64,000 bases of DNA, from assembly GCF_003590835.1 (NCBI RefSeq), contig NZ_QYUQ01000002.1, forward strand, positions 2,418,001 through 2,482,000, in the 5' to 3' direction. The notes under the pieces were generated by a model, which was not told the origin of the DNA, ran no database searches, and saw only the letters and a program-made list of their open reading frames with translations. Positions 15,965 to 25,473 of this stretch are shown here, in pieces. The translations under genes were made by a program, and so were the position numbers. The DNA comes from Noviherbaspirillum sedimenti. GTDB taxonomy: Bacteria; Pseudomonadota; Gammaproteobacteria; Burkholderiales; Burkholderiaceae_D. Numbering within the stretch: the first letter of the stretch is position 1; each line of letters starts with the position of its first letter.

Positions 15965-17245
15965 ATGTTAAAATCTCGACGTTTGGAACGAAACACCAAG
16001 CTGGCCCTCAAGTCCGCGACCGCCACGGCCGTCGTCGCCGCCACGCTGGCGCTATCGGGCATGCCGGCATTTGCCGCCGATCCGGTCAGGATCGGCTATC
16101 TGATTCCCCTCTCGGGCAGCGCCGCCGCCTCGATCGGCCGCGACATGAGCCGCGCCACCCATCTGGCGGTCAAGCATATCAACGATACCGGCGGCATCAA
16201 GTCCTTGAATGGGGCGAAGCTGGAGCTGGTCGAAGCCGATACCCGTGGCGACCCGAAGGTCGCGATCACGGAAGCCGAGCGCCTGATCACCCGCGAAAAG
16301 ACGCCGGTCCTGCTGGGCGCCTTCCAGAGCGGCACCACCTTCCCGGCCACGGTGGTGGCGGAAAAGTACAAGACGCCCTGGGTGGTCGATCTGGCGGCCA
16401 AGGCCGACATCACCGAGCGCGGCTTCAAATACATCTTCCGTCCGGTCCAGGTGCCCGCCTACGGCAATGCCCAGAGCACGGTCGATTTCGTCGATTACGT
16501 CAACAAGACCACCGGCAAGCCGGCCAAGTCTGTGGCGATACTCTATGAAAACACCGACTGGGGCCAGGACATGGCCAACACGCTGCGCACCGGTTTCAAG
16601 AAAATCGGCGTCGACGTGGTGCTGGACGAAGCCTATCCGCCGAATTCGCCCGACCTGCGCCCGCTGGTGCTGAAGGTGAAAGGCAAGAAACCGGATATCG
16701 TCGTGGCGACGTCCTATTCCAGCGATGCGATCCAGTTGCACAAGCTGTTTGCCCAGATGAAAGTCGGGGCGATGGCTTACATGGGCAACGCCGCAGGACA
16801 GATCGACACCAACTTCCTGCCGTCGGTGGGCAAGGAAGTTGCCAACCACGTGCTCACCACCAACGGTTGGGCGGGCTATGCCTCGACCGTCACCACGCCG
16901 TTCGCCAAGCGCTTCTGGGACGATTTCAGCGGCACTTACAAGGTCGAGCCGAACGAATTGTCGGTCAGCGCCTACGGTGCGGTGTGGGTCCTGAAGGATG
17001 CACTGGAGCGTGCCGGCAAGGTTGATCCGGAGTCGATCCGCAATGCGCTGGCCAGCACCAAGATCCAGAACACCGACCTGACCAAGTTGCTGGGCTATGA
17101 CATCGAGATCGACGCCAAGGGCCAGAACCAGAAGAAACGCTACGTCATGCAGCAGATTTCCGACGGCAAGTACTACACCGTCTGGCCTGCCAACGTGGCG
17201 GTGAAGGACTACAAGATGGCTTGGCCGGCCGCCGCGGCGAAGTAA
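15965..17245 (+). CDS. LIV-type ABC transporter substrate-binding protein
   Basis: A 426-aa periplasmic type I binding protein. A long, positively charged N-terminus (MLKSRRLERNTKLALKS) leads into a hydrophobic core and an AFA-AD cleavage site near residue 39. Mature blocks include RIGYLIPLSGSAAASIG, LLGAFQSGTTFPATVVAEKY and ILYENTDWGQDMANTL, typical of LivK/Leu-Ile-Val-binding folds. AAAGGAGA precedes the ATG. It lies in a cluster with PhyH, ligase and hydrolase genes, so the ligand need not be an amino acid. Confidence 0.88.
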   Translation: MLKSRRLERNTKLALKSATATAVVAATLALSGMPAFAADPVRIGYLIPLSGSAAASIGRDMSRATHLAVKHINDTGGIKSLNGAKLELVEADTRGDPKVAITEAERLITREKTPVLLGAFQSGTTFPATVVAEKYKTPWVVDLAAKADITERGFKYIFRPVQVPAYGNAQSTVDFVDYVNKTTGKPAKSVAILYENTDWGQDMANTLRTGFKKIGVDVVLDEAYPPNSPDLRPLVLKVKGKKPDIVVATSYSSDAIQLHKLFAQMKVGAMAYMGNAAGQIDTNFLPSVGKEVANHVLTTNGWAGYASTVTTPFAKRFWDDFSGTYKVEPNELSVSAYGAVWVLKDALERAGKVDPESIRNALASTKIQNTDLTKLLGYDIEIDAKGQNQKKRYVMQQISDGKYYTVWPANVAVKDYKMAWPAAAAK

Positions 17246-17275
17246 GCAATTTCACAAACCCATTTTTATCGTCCC

Positions 17276-17329
17276 GCGTCATGCCGGGCCACTGGCCTGG
17301 CATGACGCGCACTTCGAGGCGAAGTTTTT
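17276..17329 (+). terminator. Tandem hairpins between binding-protein and permease genes
   Basis: A stem of about 15 bp, GCGTCATGCCGGGCC/GGCCTGGCATGACGC (one G-U), spans 17276-17308. A smaller ACTTCG-AGG-CGAAGT stem with TTTT follows (17311-17329). It sits between the binding-protein and permease genes, where it would end or stabilise most transcripts and keep the binding protein in excess. Confidence 0.7.
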
Positions 17330-17342
17330 CGGAATACTTTTT

Positions 17343-18224
17343 ATGTCCACGACCCTAATACAAGCTCTGCTCAGCGGTATCGCCAGTGGCGCTCTCTACG
17401 GTCTTATCGCGCTCGGACTGAGTCTGCAGTTCGGCGTCATGAAGATCATCAACTTCGCACACAGCGCCTTCCTGATGCTCGCCATGTATGTCTCGTACTG
17501 GTTGTCGATGAAGGCCGGTCTGCACCCACTCTTGACGCTGCCATTGACCGCACTGGCCTTGTTTGCGATCGGCTATCTGACCCAACGCTATCTGATCGAT
17601 GCCATCTATCAGAAAGAGATCGCGCGCGAACCGATTGGCGTGCTGATCTTCACGACGGGTCTGTGGATTTTCATGAACAATGCGATGCTGACCATCGCCG
17701 GCCCCGACAATCGTACTGTCAGTTCGCCGTGGAACGATGGCTTGCTGATTTTTTCCGACTACATCCTGACCTATCCGCAAGTGGCCAGCCTGGCGGTCTC
17801 GGCGCTGGCGACCGCCGGCCTGGTGGGTTTCCTCAAATGGACCCGCCTTGGGCGCGCCATCCGCGCCACCGGCCAGGACCGCGAAGCGGCCGGCGTGCTC
17901 GGCATCAATAGCGCGCGCATCTTCCAGCTTTCCTTTGCGATCGGCCTGCTGGTGCTCGGCCTGGCCGGCGGCCTGCTGCTGTCGCTCTACCCGGTCAATC
18001 CTTTCGTCGGCGACGTCTTCGGCATGCGCGCCTTCGTCATCGTGGTGCTGGGAGGCATAGGTTCGATTGGCGGCGCCTTCTGGGGCGGCATCCTGGTCGG
18101 CGTGCTGGAATCGGTCGGTAGCCAGTTCATGCCGGTGACCTATGCCGAAGCCCTGATTTTCGGTTTGTTCCTGGCGGTACTGTACTTCCGCCCGGCTGGC
18201 CTGTTTGGCGTGGAGAAAGAGTAA
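17343..18224 (+). CDS. LIV-type ABC transporter permease (LivH family)
   Basis: A 293-aa inner-membrane permease with about eight hydrophobic helices. Family features are ALLSGIASGALYGLIALGLSL at the N-terminus, MKIINFAHSAFLML after it, and the coupling loop GRAIRATGQDREAAGVLGIN near residue 175. The C-terminus keeps VIVVLGGIGSIGGAFWGGI. It is followed 1 bp after its stop by livM. Confidence 0.9.
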   Translation: MSTTLIQALLSGIASGALYGLIALGLSLQFGVMKIINFAHSAFLMLAMYVSYWLSMKAGLHPLLTLPLTALALFAIGYLTQRYLIDAIYQKEIAREPIGVLIFTTGLWIFMNNAMLTIAGPDNRTVSSPWNDGLLIFSDYILTYPQVASLAVSALATAGLVGFLKWTRLGRAIRATGQDREAAGVLGINSARIFQLSFAIGLLVLGLAGGLLLSLYPVNPFVGDVFGMRAFVIVVLGGIGSIGGAFWGGILVGVLESVGSQFMPVTYAEALIFGLFLAVLYFRPAGLFGVEKE

Positions 18225-18225
18225 T

Positions 18226-19218
18226 ATGACGAAATCCCTTTTCGGACGCGGCGCCTTGACCGCGCTGGCCGTAGTGCTGATCGCGGCTCCCTTGATCAGC
18301 GGCAGCCAGTACATCCTGTCTGTGGCGATTATCACGCTGATGTTCGGCTACCTTGCCTTGTCGTGGAACGTGCTGGGCGGCATCGCCGGCCAGTTGTCGC
18401 TCGGTCATGCGGCCTACTTCGGCATCGGCGCCTACACCTCGACCTGGCTGTTCGGCCGCCTCGGCATCTCGCCCTGGCTGGGCATGTGGGCCGGCGTGGC
18501 GCTGGCGATACTGGCGGCGGTGCTGATCGGCGCCGCCTGTTTCCGGCTGCGCGGCGCCTACTTCGCCCTGGCCACGATTGCCGCCAGCGTGGTGCTGAAG
18601 ACACTGGTGGAAAACGCCGACAGCCTGCTCGGCGGTTCGCGCGGCATGGAAGTGCCGCTGCTGCATGATGCGCCGCTGTATTTCCAGCACACCAGCAAAG
18701 AGTTTTATTTCGTCATCATCGCGGTGCTGACCGCCGTCGCCTTGCTGGTCAACTGGGCAATCCTGCGCTCGCGCTTCGGCTATTACCTGACCGCGATTCG
18801 CAACGATCAGGAAGCGGCGCAGGCGCTGGGCGTCAACACCACCCGCTACAAGCTGCTGGCCGCCATCATCAGCGCCGGCATGACCGCCATCGGCGGCACC
18901 TTCTATGCGCAGTTCGTCATGTACATCGCGCCGGAGATCGTGTTCGGCGTCAACTTCAGCGTCGTCATCGCGGTGATCTGCATCATCGGCGGACGCGGCA
19001 CCTTGTGGGGGCCCTTGCTGGGCGCGCTGCTGCTGCATCCGGCCGAAGAGCTGGCGCGCCACGTTTCCGGCGGCATGGTCGGCGTCGACATGATGCTGTA
19101 CGGACTGATACTGATGATCGTGATCCGGGTGCAGCCGAATGGCCTGGTGGCGATCCTGAAGAAAATTTCGACGCGGCGCCAAGCGGCGGGAAAGGCACAA
19201 CAATATGGCACTACTTGA
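18226..19218 (+). CDS. LIV-type ABC transporter permease (LivM family)
   Basis: A 330-aa second permease of the importer. Diagnostic blocks are LSWNVLGGIAGQLSLGHAAYFGIGAY (residues 48-73), the coupling loop GYYLTAIRNDQEAAQALGVN near 200 and the C-terminal GRGTLWGPLLGALLL. The ATG at 18226, just after the livH stop, is preferred over a GTG-region start seven codons upstream that lies inside livH. It overlaps livG by 14 bp. Confidence 0.9.
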   Translation: MTKSLFGRGALTALAVVLIAAPLISGSQYILSVAIITLMFGYLALSWNVLGGIAGQLSLGHAAYFGIGAYTSTWLFGRLGISPWLGMWAGVALAILAAVLIGAACFRLRGAYFALATIAASVVLKTLVENADSLLGGSRGMEVPLLHDAPLYFQHTSKEFYFVIIAVLTAVALLVNWAILRSRFGYYLTAIRNDQEAAQALGVNTTRYKLLAAIISAGMTAIGGTFYAQFVMYIAPEIVFGVNFSVVIAVICIIGGRGTLWGPLLGALLLHPAEELARHVSGGMVGVDMMLYGLILMIVIRVQPNGLVAILKKISTRRQAAGKAQQYGTT

Positions 19219-19948
19219 ATACCGCAACGTCAGCAAGCGCTTCGGCGGCTTGCGCGCCATCGACAATGTCAGCTTCAGCGTCAACGCCGGCGAAATCATC
19301 GGCCTGATCGGCCCCAATGGCGCCGGCAAGACCACGCTGTTCGCGCTCGCTTCGGGATTCCTGGATCCGACCGAGGGAGAGATCCATTTCGACGGCCGCC
19401 ATACCCACGGCATGGGCGCGCCCGCCCTGTGCGCGGCGGGGCTGTCGCGCACCTTCCAGATCGTGCGCCCTTTCGGCGACATGACGGTGCTCGACAACAT
19501 CATGGTGGGCGCCTTCCTGCATCACCGTTCGCGCCAGGACGCCCGGCGCGTCGCCGAACAGGTGCTCAATCGCGTCGGCCTGGGCGGCCGCGGCGATACC
19601 ATCGCCCGCACGCTGACGCTGTCCGGGCGCAAGCGCCTGGAGGTCGCCAAGGCCCTGGCGACGCAGCCCAAACTGCTGCTGCTCGACGAAGTGATGGCCG
19701 GCCTGACCGCGGTCGAGACCGAGGAAATGCTGGACCTGATCCAGGGATTGCGCCGCGACGGCATCAGCGTGCTGGTCATCGAACACAATATGCAGGCGGT
19801 CATGCGGCTGTCGGACCGCATCGTCGTGATCCATCACGGCCAGAAGATCAGCGAAGGCCTGCCGGCCGCCGTCGCTTCGGATCCCAAGGTCATTTCCGCC
19901 TACCTGGGCGACGCCCATTCCAAGTCATCAGGAGCCGCCAGTGCTTGA
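19205..19948 (+). CDS. LIV-type ABC transporter ATP-binding protein (LivG family)
   Basis: A 247-aa ATPase. Walker A is GPNGAGKTT (residues 36-44), and Walker B LLLLDEVMAGLT is near 160. The ABC signature is altered: LSGRKRLEVAKAL replaces the usual LSGGQ-like motif, keeping SG. The His switch is in VIEHNMQAVMRL. It overlaps livM by 14 bp and livF by 8 bp, so the importer genes are translationally coupled. Confidence 0.9.
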   Translation: MALLEYRNVSKRFGGLRAIDNVSFSVNAGEIIGLIGPNGAGKTTLFALASGFLDPTEGEIHFDGRHTHGMGAPALCAAGLSRTFQIVRPFGDMTVLDNIMVGAFLHHRSRQDARRVAEQVLNRVGLGGRGDTIARTLTLSGRKRLEVAKALATQPKLLLLDEVMAGLTAVETEEMLDLIQGLRRDGISVLVIEHNMQAVMRLSDRIVVIHHGQKISEGLPAAVASDPKVISAYLGDAHSKSSGAASA

Positions 19949-20645
19949 AGTCAAACAGATCAATTCGGGGTATGGCGACGTCCAGGTCTTGCGCCAGGTA
20001 TCCCTGTCGGTGCAGGCCGGCGAAATCGTCAGCATCGTCGGCGCCAACGGCGCCGGCAAATCGACCCTGATCCGCACCATCATGGGCACCTTGCCGACCC
20101 AGTCGGGCGAGATCCGCTTCCTCGGCGAGCGCATTAACGGCCTGCCATCGCACGAGATTGCCCGGCTGGGGCTGGCGCAGGTGATGGAAGGGCGCCGGCT
20201 GTTCGGCCACATGGACGTCGAGGATAACCTGCGCATCGGCGGCGACATCCTGCGCGACGAAAAACGCAGCCGCGAAAACCTGACATGGATCTACGGCATG
20301 TTCCCCAAGCTTGCCGAACGGCGCCGCCAGCTGGCGCGCTCGTTTTCCGGCGGCGAACAGCAGATGCTGGCGATCGGACGCGCGCTGATGACCTCGCCCA
20401 AGCTGCTGCTGCTGGACGAGCCCTCCATCGGCCTGGCGCCCATCATGGTCGAGTCGATTTTCGAGAAGCTCCCCGAGATCAATGCGCGCGGCATCACCAT
20501 CCTGCTGGTGGAACAGGACGTGCACCGTTCGCTGAGCTACTCCTCGCGCGGTTACGTGCTGGAGCACGGCGAGGTCGTGATGACCGGCAGCAGCGCCGAA
20601 CTATTGGCCGACGAGGGCTTGAAGCGGGCTTATCTGGGGCTTTGA
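19941..20645 (+). CDS. LIV-type ABC transporter ATP-binding protein (LivF family)
   Basis: A 234-aa second ATPase with GTG start preceded by CAGGAGC. Walker A GANGAGKST (residues 34-42), signature FSGGEQQMLAIGRALM near 135, and Walker B LLLLDEPSIGLAP. The Q-loop and ending VMTGSSAELLADEGLKRAYLGL are typical of LivF. It ends 57 bp before glpK, so glpK is probably cotranscribed with the importer. Confidence 0.92.
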   Translation: MLEVKQINSGYGDVQVLRQVSLSVQAGEIVSIVGANGAGKSTLIRTIMGTLPTQSGEIRFLGERINGLPSHEIARLGLAQVMEGRRLFGHMDVEDNLRIGGDILRDEKRSRENLTWIYGMFPKLAERRRQLARSFSGGEQQMLAIGRALMTSPKLLLLDEPSIGLAPIMVESIFEKLPEINARGITILLVEQDVHRSLSYSSRGYVLEHGEVVMTGSSAELLADEGLKRAYLGL

Positions 20646-20702
20646 CGCCGGCGCCTTGAACCCGCGCTGGAAATTCTTCATGAATTGCAAAGAGATACTG
20701 TA

Positions 20703-22202
20703 ATGGCTGAACAATACATACTCGCACTCGACCAGGGCACCACCAGTTCGCGCGCACTGGTATTCGACCGCGCCGGCAACATCGTCTCGGTGGCGCAAAA
20801 GGAATTCCGGCAAATCTATCCACAACCCGGCTGGGTCGAACACGATCCCCAGGAAATCTGGTCGACCCAGGCCGGCGTCGCCGCCGAAGCCCTGACGCAC
20901 GCGGGCTTGAGCAGCGCGTCGATCGCCGCCATCGGCATCGCCAACCAGCGCGAAACCACCATCGTCTGGGACCGCGAGACCGGCCAGCCGGTGTATAACG
21001 CGATCGTCTGGCAGGATCGCCGCACCGCCGATTTCTGCGATGAATTGAAGACGCGCGGACTGGAACCGCTGGTGCGCAAGAAAACCGGCTTGCCGATCGA
21101 TTCCTACTGGTCGGCGACGAAGATACGCTGGATCCTCGACAACGTGCCGGGGGCGCGCGAACGCGCCGGGCAAGGCAAGCTCGCCTTCGGCACGGTCGAT
21201 TGCTGGCTGGCCTGGAACCTGACCGAGCACAGGCTGCACGTCACCGATGTCACCAATGCGTCGCGCAGCATGTTGTTCAACATTCATCGCCTGGAATGGG
21301 ACGAGGAACTGCTGGAAGCGTTGCAGATCCCGCGCAGCATGCTGCCGCAAGTCCGCTCGTCATCCGAAGTCTACGGCCGTACCGGCACTGCCGTCTTTCC
21401 CTCGCCGATCCCGCTGGCCGGCATCGCCGGCGACCAGCAGGCCGCGCTGTTCGGGCAGATGTGCATTCGGCCCGGCATGGCCAAGAATACCTACGGCACC
21501 GGCTGCTTCCTGGTGATGAACACCGGCGACCAGCCGATCGAATCCCGCAACAATCTGGTCACCACGATCGCCTGGCAGATCGGCGAGCACGTCAATTACG
21601 CGCTGGAAGGCAGCATCTTCATCGGCGGCGCGGTCGTGCAATGGCTGCGCGATGGCCTGGGCATCATCAAGAGCGCCTCGGAAATCGAAGCCCTGGCGCG
21701 CTCGGTGCCGCATAGCGATGGCGTATACCTGGTGCCGGCCTTCGCCGGCCTGGGCGCGCCCCATTGGAACGCCCGCGCCCGCGGCACGCTGTTCGGCGTG
21801 AGCCGCGGCACCACATCGGCCCATATTGCCCGCGCCGCGCTCGACAGCATCGCCTACCAATCCTACGAAGTGCTGAAGGCGATGGAATCGGACTTGGGAA
21901 GCAGGATCGCGGAATTGCGCGTCGATGGCGGCGCGGTCGCGAACGACCTCTTGATGCAGTTCCAGTCGGACATCCTCGGCGTCGATGTCATCCGGCCGAG
22001 AATCACCGAAACCACGGCGCTTGGCGCCGCGTATCTGGCCGGCATGGCGGTCGACTACTGGGGCGGCATCGGAGACATACAGAGCCAGTGGAAACTCGAT
22101 CGCCGCTTCACGCCCGGCGACGATGCGGACAATGCGCCAGCCTACCTGCAAGGCTGGCGGCGCGCGATCAACGCAAGCAAGGCATGGGCGGATGCGGTTT
22201 GA
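20703..22202 (+). CDS. glpK: Glycerol kinase
   Basis: A 499-aa FGGY-family kinase that phosphorylates glycerol to sn-glycerol-3-phosphate. The N-terminus [17 protein letters not shown] is the phosphate-binding block; [25 protein letters not shown] and the C-terminal [23 protein letters not shown] are strongly conserved. It completes the GlpK-GlpD route to dihydroxyacetone phosphate. No glpF facilitator is present in the window, so glycerol may be produced inside the cell by the enzymes encoded upstream. Confidence 0.96.
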   Translation: MAEQYILALDQGTTSSRALVFDRAGNIVSVAQKEFRQIYPQPGWVEHDPQEIWSTQAGVAAEALTHAGLSSASIAAIGIANQRETTIVWDRETGQPVYNAIVWQDRRTADFCDELKTRGLEPLVRKKTGLPIDSYWSATKIRWILDNVPGARERAGQGKLAFGTVDCWLAWNLTEHRLHVTDVTNASRSMLFNIHRLEWDEELLEALQIPRSMLPQVRSSSEVYGRTGTAVFPSPIPLAGIAGDQQAALFGQMCIRPGMAKNTYGTGCFLVMNTGDQPIESRNNLVTTIAWQIGEHVNYALEGSIFIGGAVVQWLRDGLGIIKSASEIEALARSVPHSDGVYLVPAFAGLGAPHWNARARGTLFGVSRGTTSAHIARAALDSIAYQSYEVLKAMESDLGSRIAELRVDGGAVANDLLMQFQSDILGVDVIRPRITETTALGAAYLAGMAVDYWGGIGDIQSQWKLDRRFTPGDDADNAPAYLQGWRRAINASKAWADAV

Positions 22203-22303
22203 TGCCATATCTATTAGTGGCGCATTGAATATTTCTGCAATGCGGCATACTTTTGTTGCCTGCAGCGAGAGGATGAAATCCGGACTCAACTTTCTCGTCG
22301 CCG

Positions 22304-22360
22304 GACGCTGTTGGTAACGGAATACGCTACAATCTGTACTTGATCCAAACCAACAGCGTC
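22304..22360. promoter_or_regulatory. 12-bp perfect inverted repeat around a -10 element before tsaD
   Basis: GACGCTGTTGGT (22304-22315) and ACCAACAGCGTC (22349-22360) are exact reverse complements 33 bases apart. A -10-like TACAAT (22328-22333) lies between them. The arrangement could form a leader hairpin or bind a regulator that loops over the tsaD promoter. The rest of the 182-bp gap after glpK shows no gene. Confidence 0.5.
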
Positions 22361-22384
22361 TGCGAACGCTGCGCCTCGCTCCCC

Positions 22385-23413
22385 ATGCTTGTCCTCGGTA
22401 TCGAATCCTCCTGCGATGAAACCGGCGTCGCCTTGTACGACACGCAACGCGGCCTGCTCAGCCATGCCCTGTATTCGCAAGTGGCGATGCACGAAGCCTA
22501 CGGCGGGGTGGTGCCGGAACTGGCTTCGCGCGACCATATCCGCCGCGCGCTGCCGCTATTGCAGCAAGTCCTTGATCAAAGCGGCGCGCCGCTGGCGGCA
22601 ATCGATGCCATTGCCTATACCCAGGGGCCGGGCCTGGCGGGGGCGCTGCTGGTCGGCGCTTCGGTGGCTTGCGGCCTGGCGCTGGCGCTGGACAAGCCCA
22701 TACTCGGGGTGCACCACCTGGAAGGCCATCTGCTCTCGCCCCTGCTGGCGCAAGACCCGCCGCAATTCCCCTTCGTCGCCTTGCTGGTCTCCGGCGGCCA
22801 CACCCAGTTGATGCAAGTCGATGGCGTCGGCCGCTACACGCTGCTGGGCGAAACCATGGACGATGCGGCAGGCGAAGCCTTCGACAAGTCGGCCAAGCTG
22901 CTGGGCCTGGGCTATCCGGGCGGGCCGGCGATTTCGCGCATGGCCGAGTTCGGCGACCCGACCGCCTACAAGCTGCCACGGCCGATGCTGCACTCGAAGA
23001 ACCTCGACTTCAGCTTTTCCGGCCTGAAGACGGCGGTACTGACGCTGGTGAAAAAACATCCGGCCAATATCTGCGAACAGGACAAGGCCAACATCGCCCG
23101 CGCCTTCGTCGACGCCATCGTCGAGGTGCTGGTGGCCAAATGCCTCGATGCCATGAAACAGACCGGCATGAAGCGGCTGGTGATCGCCGGCGGCGTCGGC
23201 GCCAATGCGCAATTGCGCGCAGCCCTGAACGCCGCAGCGCAGAAAAAGCGCTTCCGCGTGTTTTACCCGGAACTGCAATTCTGCACCGACAATGGCGCCA
23301 TGATCGCCTTCGCCGGCGCCCAGCGACTGGCGCGCAATCCGGCTGCCGCGACGCGCGACTACGCCTTCCAGGTGCGGCCGCGCTGGCCGCTGGAAGAACT
23401 GCCGCCGGCGTAA
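22385..23413 (+). CDS. tsaD: tRNA threonylcarbamoyladenosine transferase TsaD
   Basis: Transfers the threonylcarbamoyl group to A37 of ANN-decoding tRNAs, with TsaB and TsaE. At 342 aa it is the usual length. It has [16 protein letters not shown] at the N-terminus, the metal-binding HxxxH in [22 protein letters not shown], a second glycine-rich VSGGHTQLM block near residue 135, and [12 protein letters not shown] near 265. The start at 22385 puts MLVLGIESS first. The duplicated 5' fragment at 8470-8602 derives from this gene. tsaE is also in the window. Confidence 0.96.
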   Translation: MLVLGIESSCDETGVALYDTQRGLLSHALYSQVAMHEAYGGVVPELASRDHIRRALPLLQQVLDQSGAPLAAIDAIAYTQGPGLAGALLVGASVACGLALALDKPILGVHHLEGHLLSPLLAQDPPQFPFVALLVSGGHTQLMQVDGVGRYTLLGETMDDAAGEAFDKSAKLLGLGYPGGPAISRMAEFGDPTAYKLPRPMLHSKNLDFSFSGLKTAVLTLVKKHPANICEQDKANIARAFVDAIVEVLVAKCLDAMKQTGMKRLVIAGGVGANAQLRAALNAAAQKKRFRVFYPELQFCTDNGAMIAFAGAQRLARNPAAATRDYAFQVRPRWPLEELPPA

Positions 23414-23418
23414 GCTTG

Positions 23419-23436
23419 GGCGGATCGCTATCCGCC
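23419..23436 (+). terminator. Hairpin after tsaD
   Basis: GGCGGAT-CGCT-ATCCGCC forms a perfect 7-bp stem 5 bp past the tsaD stop codon. Only a weak T-rich stretch follows, so termination strength is doubtful. Confidence 0.55.
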
Positions 23437-23507
23437 TGTGCGAATCTTTCAGAGTGTTATCTATGGGAAAATGAGGCTTTGACGTTTGTCCCTTTCGGGA
23501 ACCCGAC

Positions 23508-24773
23508 ATGCCTTCCGCCCAATTGATCCAGTACGCCGGTGCCGCCCTGTTTGCGATCGCGGTCCTGCATACCTTTTCCACCAAGTTCTTCGACCACCTG
23601 TCGCATACCCATCCGCGCCATGCGGGCCTGTTCCACCTGCTGGGCGAAGTCGAGGCCGTGTTCGGCTTCTGGGCCATGGTGCTGATCCTGTTCATGGCCG
23701 CCACGGCCGACCTGGATACTGCCGTCGGCTACCTGGAACAGCAGAACCTGACCGAGCCGCTGTTCGTGTTCGTGATCCTGGTGATGGCCGGCACCCGGCC
23801 GATCCTGCACCTGGCCAGGCGCCTGGTGGACTGGATCTCGGCGAGCCTGCCGCTGTCGGCTTCGATTGCGTATTACGTCACCTGCCTGATCGTGGTGCCC
23901 CTGCTCGGCTCCTTCATCACCGAACCAGCCGCCATGACCCTGGCTGCCCTGCTGCTGCGCGACCGCTATTACCGCCAGCCGATTTCGCCGCGCCTGAAGT
24001 ATGTGACGCTGGGGATATTGCTGGTCAACGTGTCGATCGGCGGCGTGCTCACGCCCTATGCGGCGCCGCCGGTACTGATGGTGGCGGCCAAGTGGGGCTG
24101 GGACCTGACTTTCATGTTGAGCATGTTCGGCTGGAAGGCGGCGCTGGCGGTGGCCATCAACGCGGCCGGCGCGGCCTGGGTGTTCCGCAAGGAATTGGCG
24201 GGACTGGCGATACCCACTGCCGCCGACACCGGCAAGGAGGGCATGCCGCTGCTGGTCATCGCCATCCACCTGCTGTTCCTGCTCGGCGTGGTGTACTTCA
24301 TCCACCACCCGGTGGTGTTCTTCGGCCTGCTCCTGTTTTTCCTGGGATTCACCGAAGCCTATAAAAAATACCAGGATCCCCTGATGTTGCGCGAAGGCCT
24401 GATGGTGGCGTTCTTCCTGGCCGGCCTGGTGATCCTCGGTGGCGAACAGAAATGGTGGCTGCAACCGCTGCTGGCGGGGATGGATGCCACCGTGCTGTTT
24501 TTCGGCGCCACCGCGCTGACCGCAGTGACCGACAATGCGGCGCTGACTTACCTCGGGTCGCTGGTGGAAGGCATCTCTGACACGGCCAAGTATGCCCTGG
24601 TGGCGGGCGCCGTGACCGGCGGCGGCCTGACCGTGATCGCCAATGCGCCGAACCCGGCAGGCTTTGCCATTCTCAAGGGCAGCTTCGATGAAGAATCCAT
24701 CAGTCCGCTCGGATTGTTCGCTGCCGCACTGCCGCCAACCATCGTCGCGATGCTGTGCTTCCTGCTGCTGTAA
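23508..24773 (+). CDS. Putative Na+/H+ antiporter
   Basis: A 421-aa polytopic membrane protein with about eleven hydrophobic segments. It resembles the putative Na+/H+ antiporter family of Pfam PF07399 by overall pattern: TEPAAMTLAALLLRDRYY (residues 142-159), SIGGVLTPYAAPPVLMVA, and FFGATALTAVTDNAALTYLGSL near residue 330. The conserved Thr-Asp-Asn in the last block is a plausible ion site. The gene stands alone between tsaD and convergent plsY. The family call is from recall, not a search. Confidence 0.75.
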   Translation: MPSAQLIQYAGAALFAIAVLHTFSTKFFDHLSHTHPRHAGLFHLLGEVEAVFGFWAMVLILFMAATADLDTAVGYLEQQNLTEPLFVFVILVMAGTRPILHLARRLVDWISASLPLSASIAYYVTCLIVVPLLGSFITEPAAMTLAALLLRDRYYRQPISPRLKYVTLGILLVNVSIGGVLTPYAAPPVLMVAAKWGWDLTFMLSMFGWKAALAVAINAAGAAWVFRKELAGLAIPTAADTGKEGMPLLVIAIHLLFLLGVVYFIHHPVVFFGLLLFFLGFTEAYKKYQDPLMLREGLMVAFFLAGLVILGGEQKWWLQPLLAGMDATVLFFGATALTAVTDNAALTYLGSLVEGISDTAKYALVAGAVTGGGLTVIANAPNPAGFAILKGSFDEESISPLGLFAAALPPTIVAMLCFLLL

Positions 24774-24812
24774 CGATGCAGCGTGCGCCGTGCACCAGGC
24801 GTTTGGCGCAGG

Positions 24813-25436
24813 CTACTGTTTTTGACCTTTTTTCTTGCTGCCGATGCGGCTTTCCTTGCCGGCCAACAGATTGGCGATATTGGCGCGGTGGCGGTAGATC
24901 AGCAGTGCGCTCATCGCCACCACCGCCAGCAGGATGGGATCGGTGCTGAACTGCCGGCTGTAGAAGTAATAAAGCGGCGCAAACAAGGCTGCCACCAGCG
25001 CCGCCAGCGAAGAATAGCGAAAGGCAAAGGCGACGATCAGCCAGGTTGCCAGTGTCGCCACGCCAAGCCAGATATTCAAGCCCAGCAAGACGCCCAGCGC
25101 CGTCGCCACGCCCTTGCCGCCGACAAATTTGAAAAAGACCGGCCAAAGGTGACCGACGAATACCGCCAGCGCCACCAGTGCGATGCCGCCGTCGCCGATG
25201 CCGTATTGCGGCCCGAAGACCTGCGCCAGCCACACCGCCAGCCAGCCCTTGAAGGCATCGCCCAGCAGGGTCAGTACCGCCGCGGCCTTGTTGCCGCTGC
25301 GTAGAACATTGGTGGCGCCGGGGTTTTTCGAGCCATAGGTGCGCGGGTCGGCCAGGCCGAACACGCGGCTGACCACCACGGCAAACGACAGTGAACCGAT
25401 CAGGTAAGCAGCCAGCGCAAATAGCAAAACAGTCAT
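24813..25436 (-). CDS. plsY: Glycerol-3-phosphate acyltransferase PlsY
   Basis: An inner-membrane enzyme that transfers acyl from acyl-phosphate to glycerol-3-phosphate, starting phospholipid synthesis; 207 aa. Signature loops are [30 protein letters not shown] (residues 34-48) and [15 protein letters not shown] near 103. Five hydrophobic segments are visible, and the tail is lysine-rich. The ATG at 25436 follows AAGGAAAG; a 16-codon upstream extension is unlikely. Confidence 0.95.
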   Translation of the reverse strand: MTVLLFALAAYLIGSLSFAVVVSRVFGLADPRTYGSKNPGATNVLRSGNKAAAVLTLLGDAFKGWLAVWLAQVFGPQYGIGDGGIALVALAVFVGHLWPVFFKFVGGKGVATALGVLLGLNIWLGVATLATWLIVAFAFRYSSLAALVAALFAPLYYFYSRQFSTDPILLAVVAMSALLIYRHRANIANLLAGKESRIGSKKKGQKQ

Positions 25437-25473
25437 TATCTTTCCTTGAAACTTTCCTACATTTTTGAAGCGC

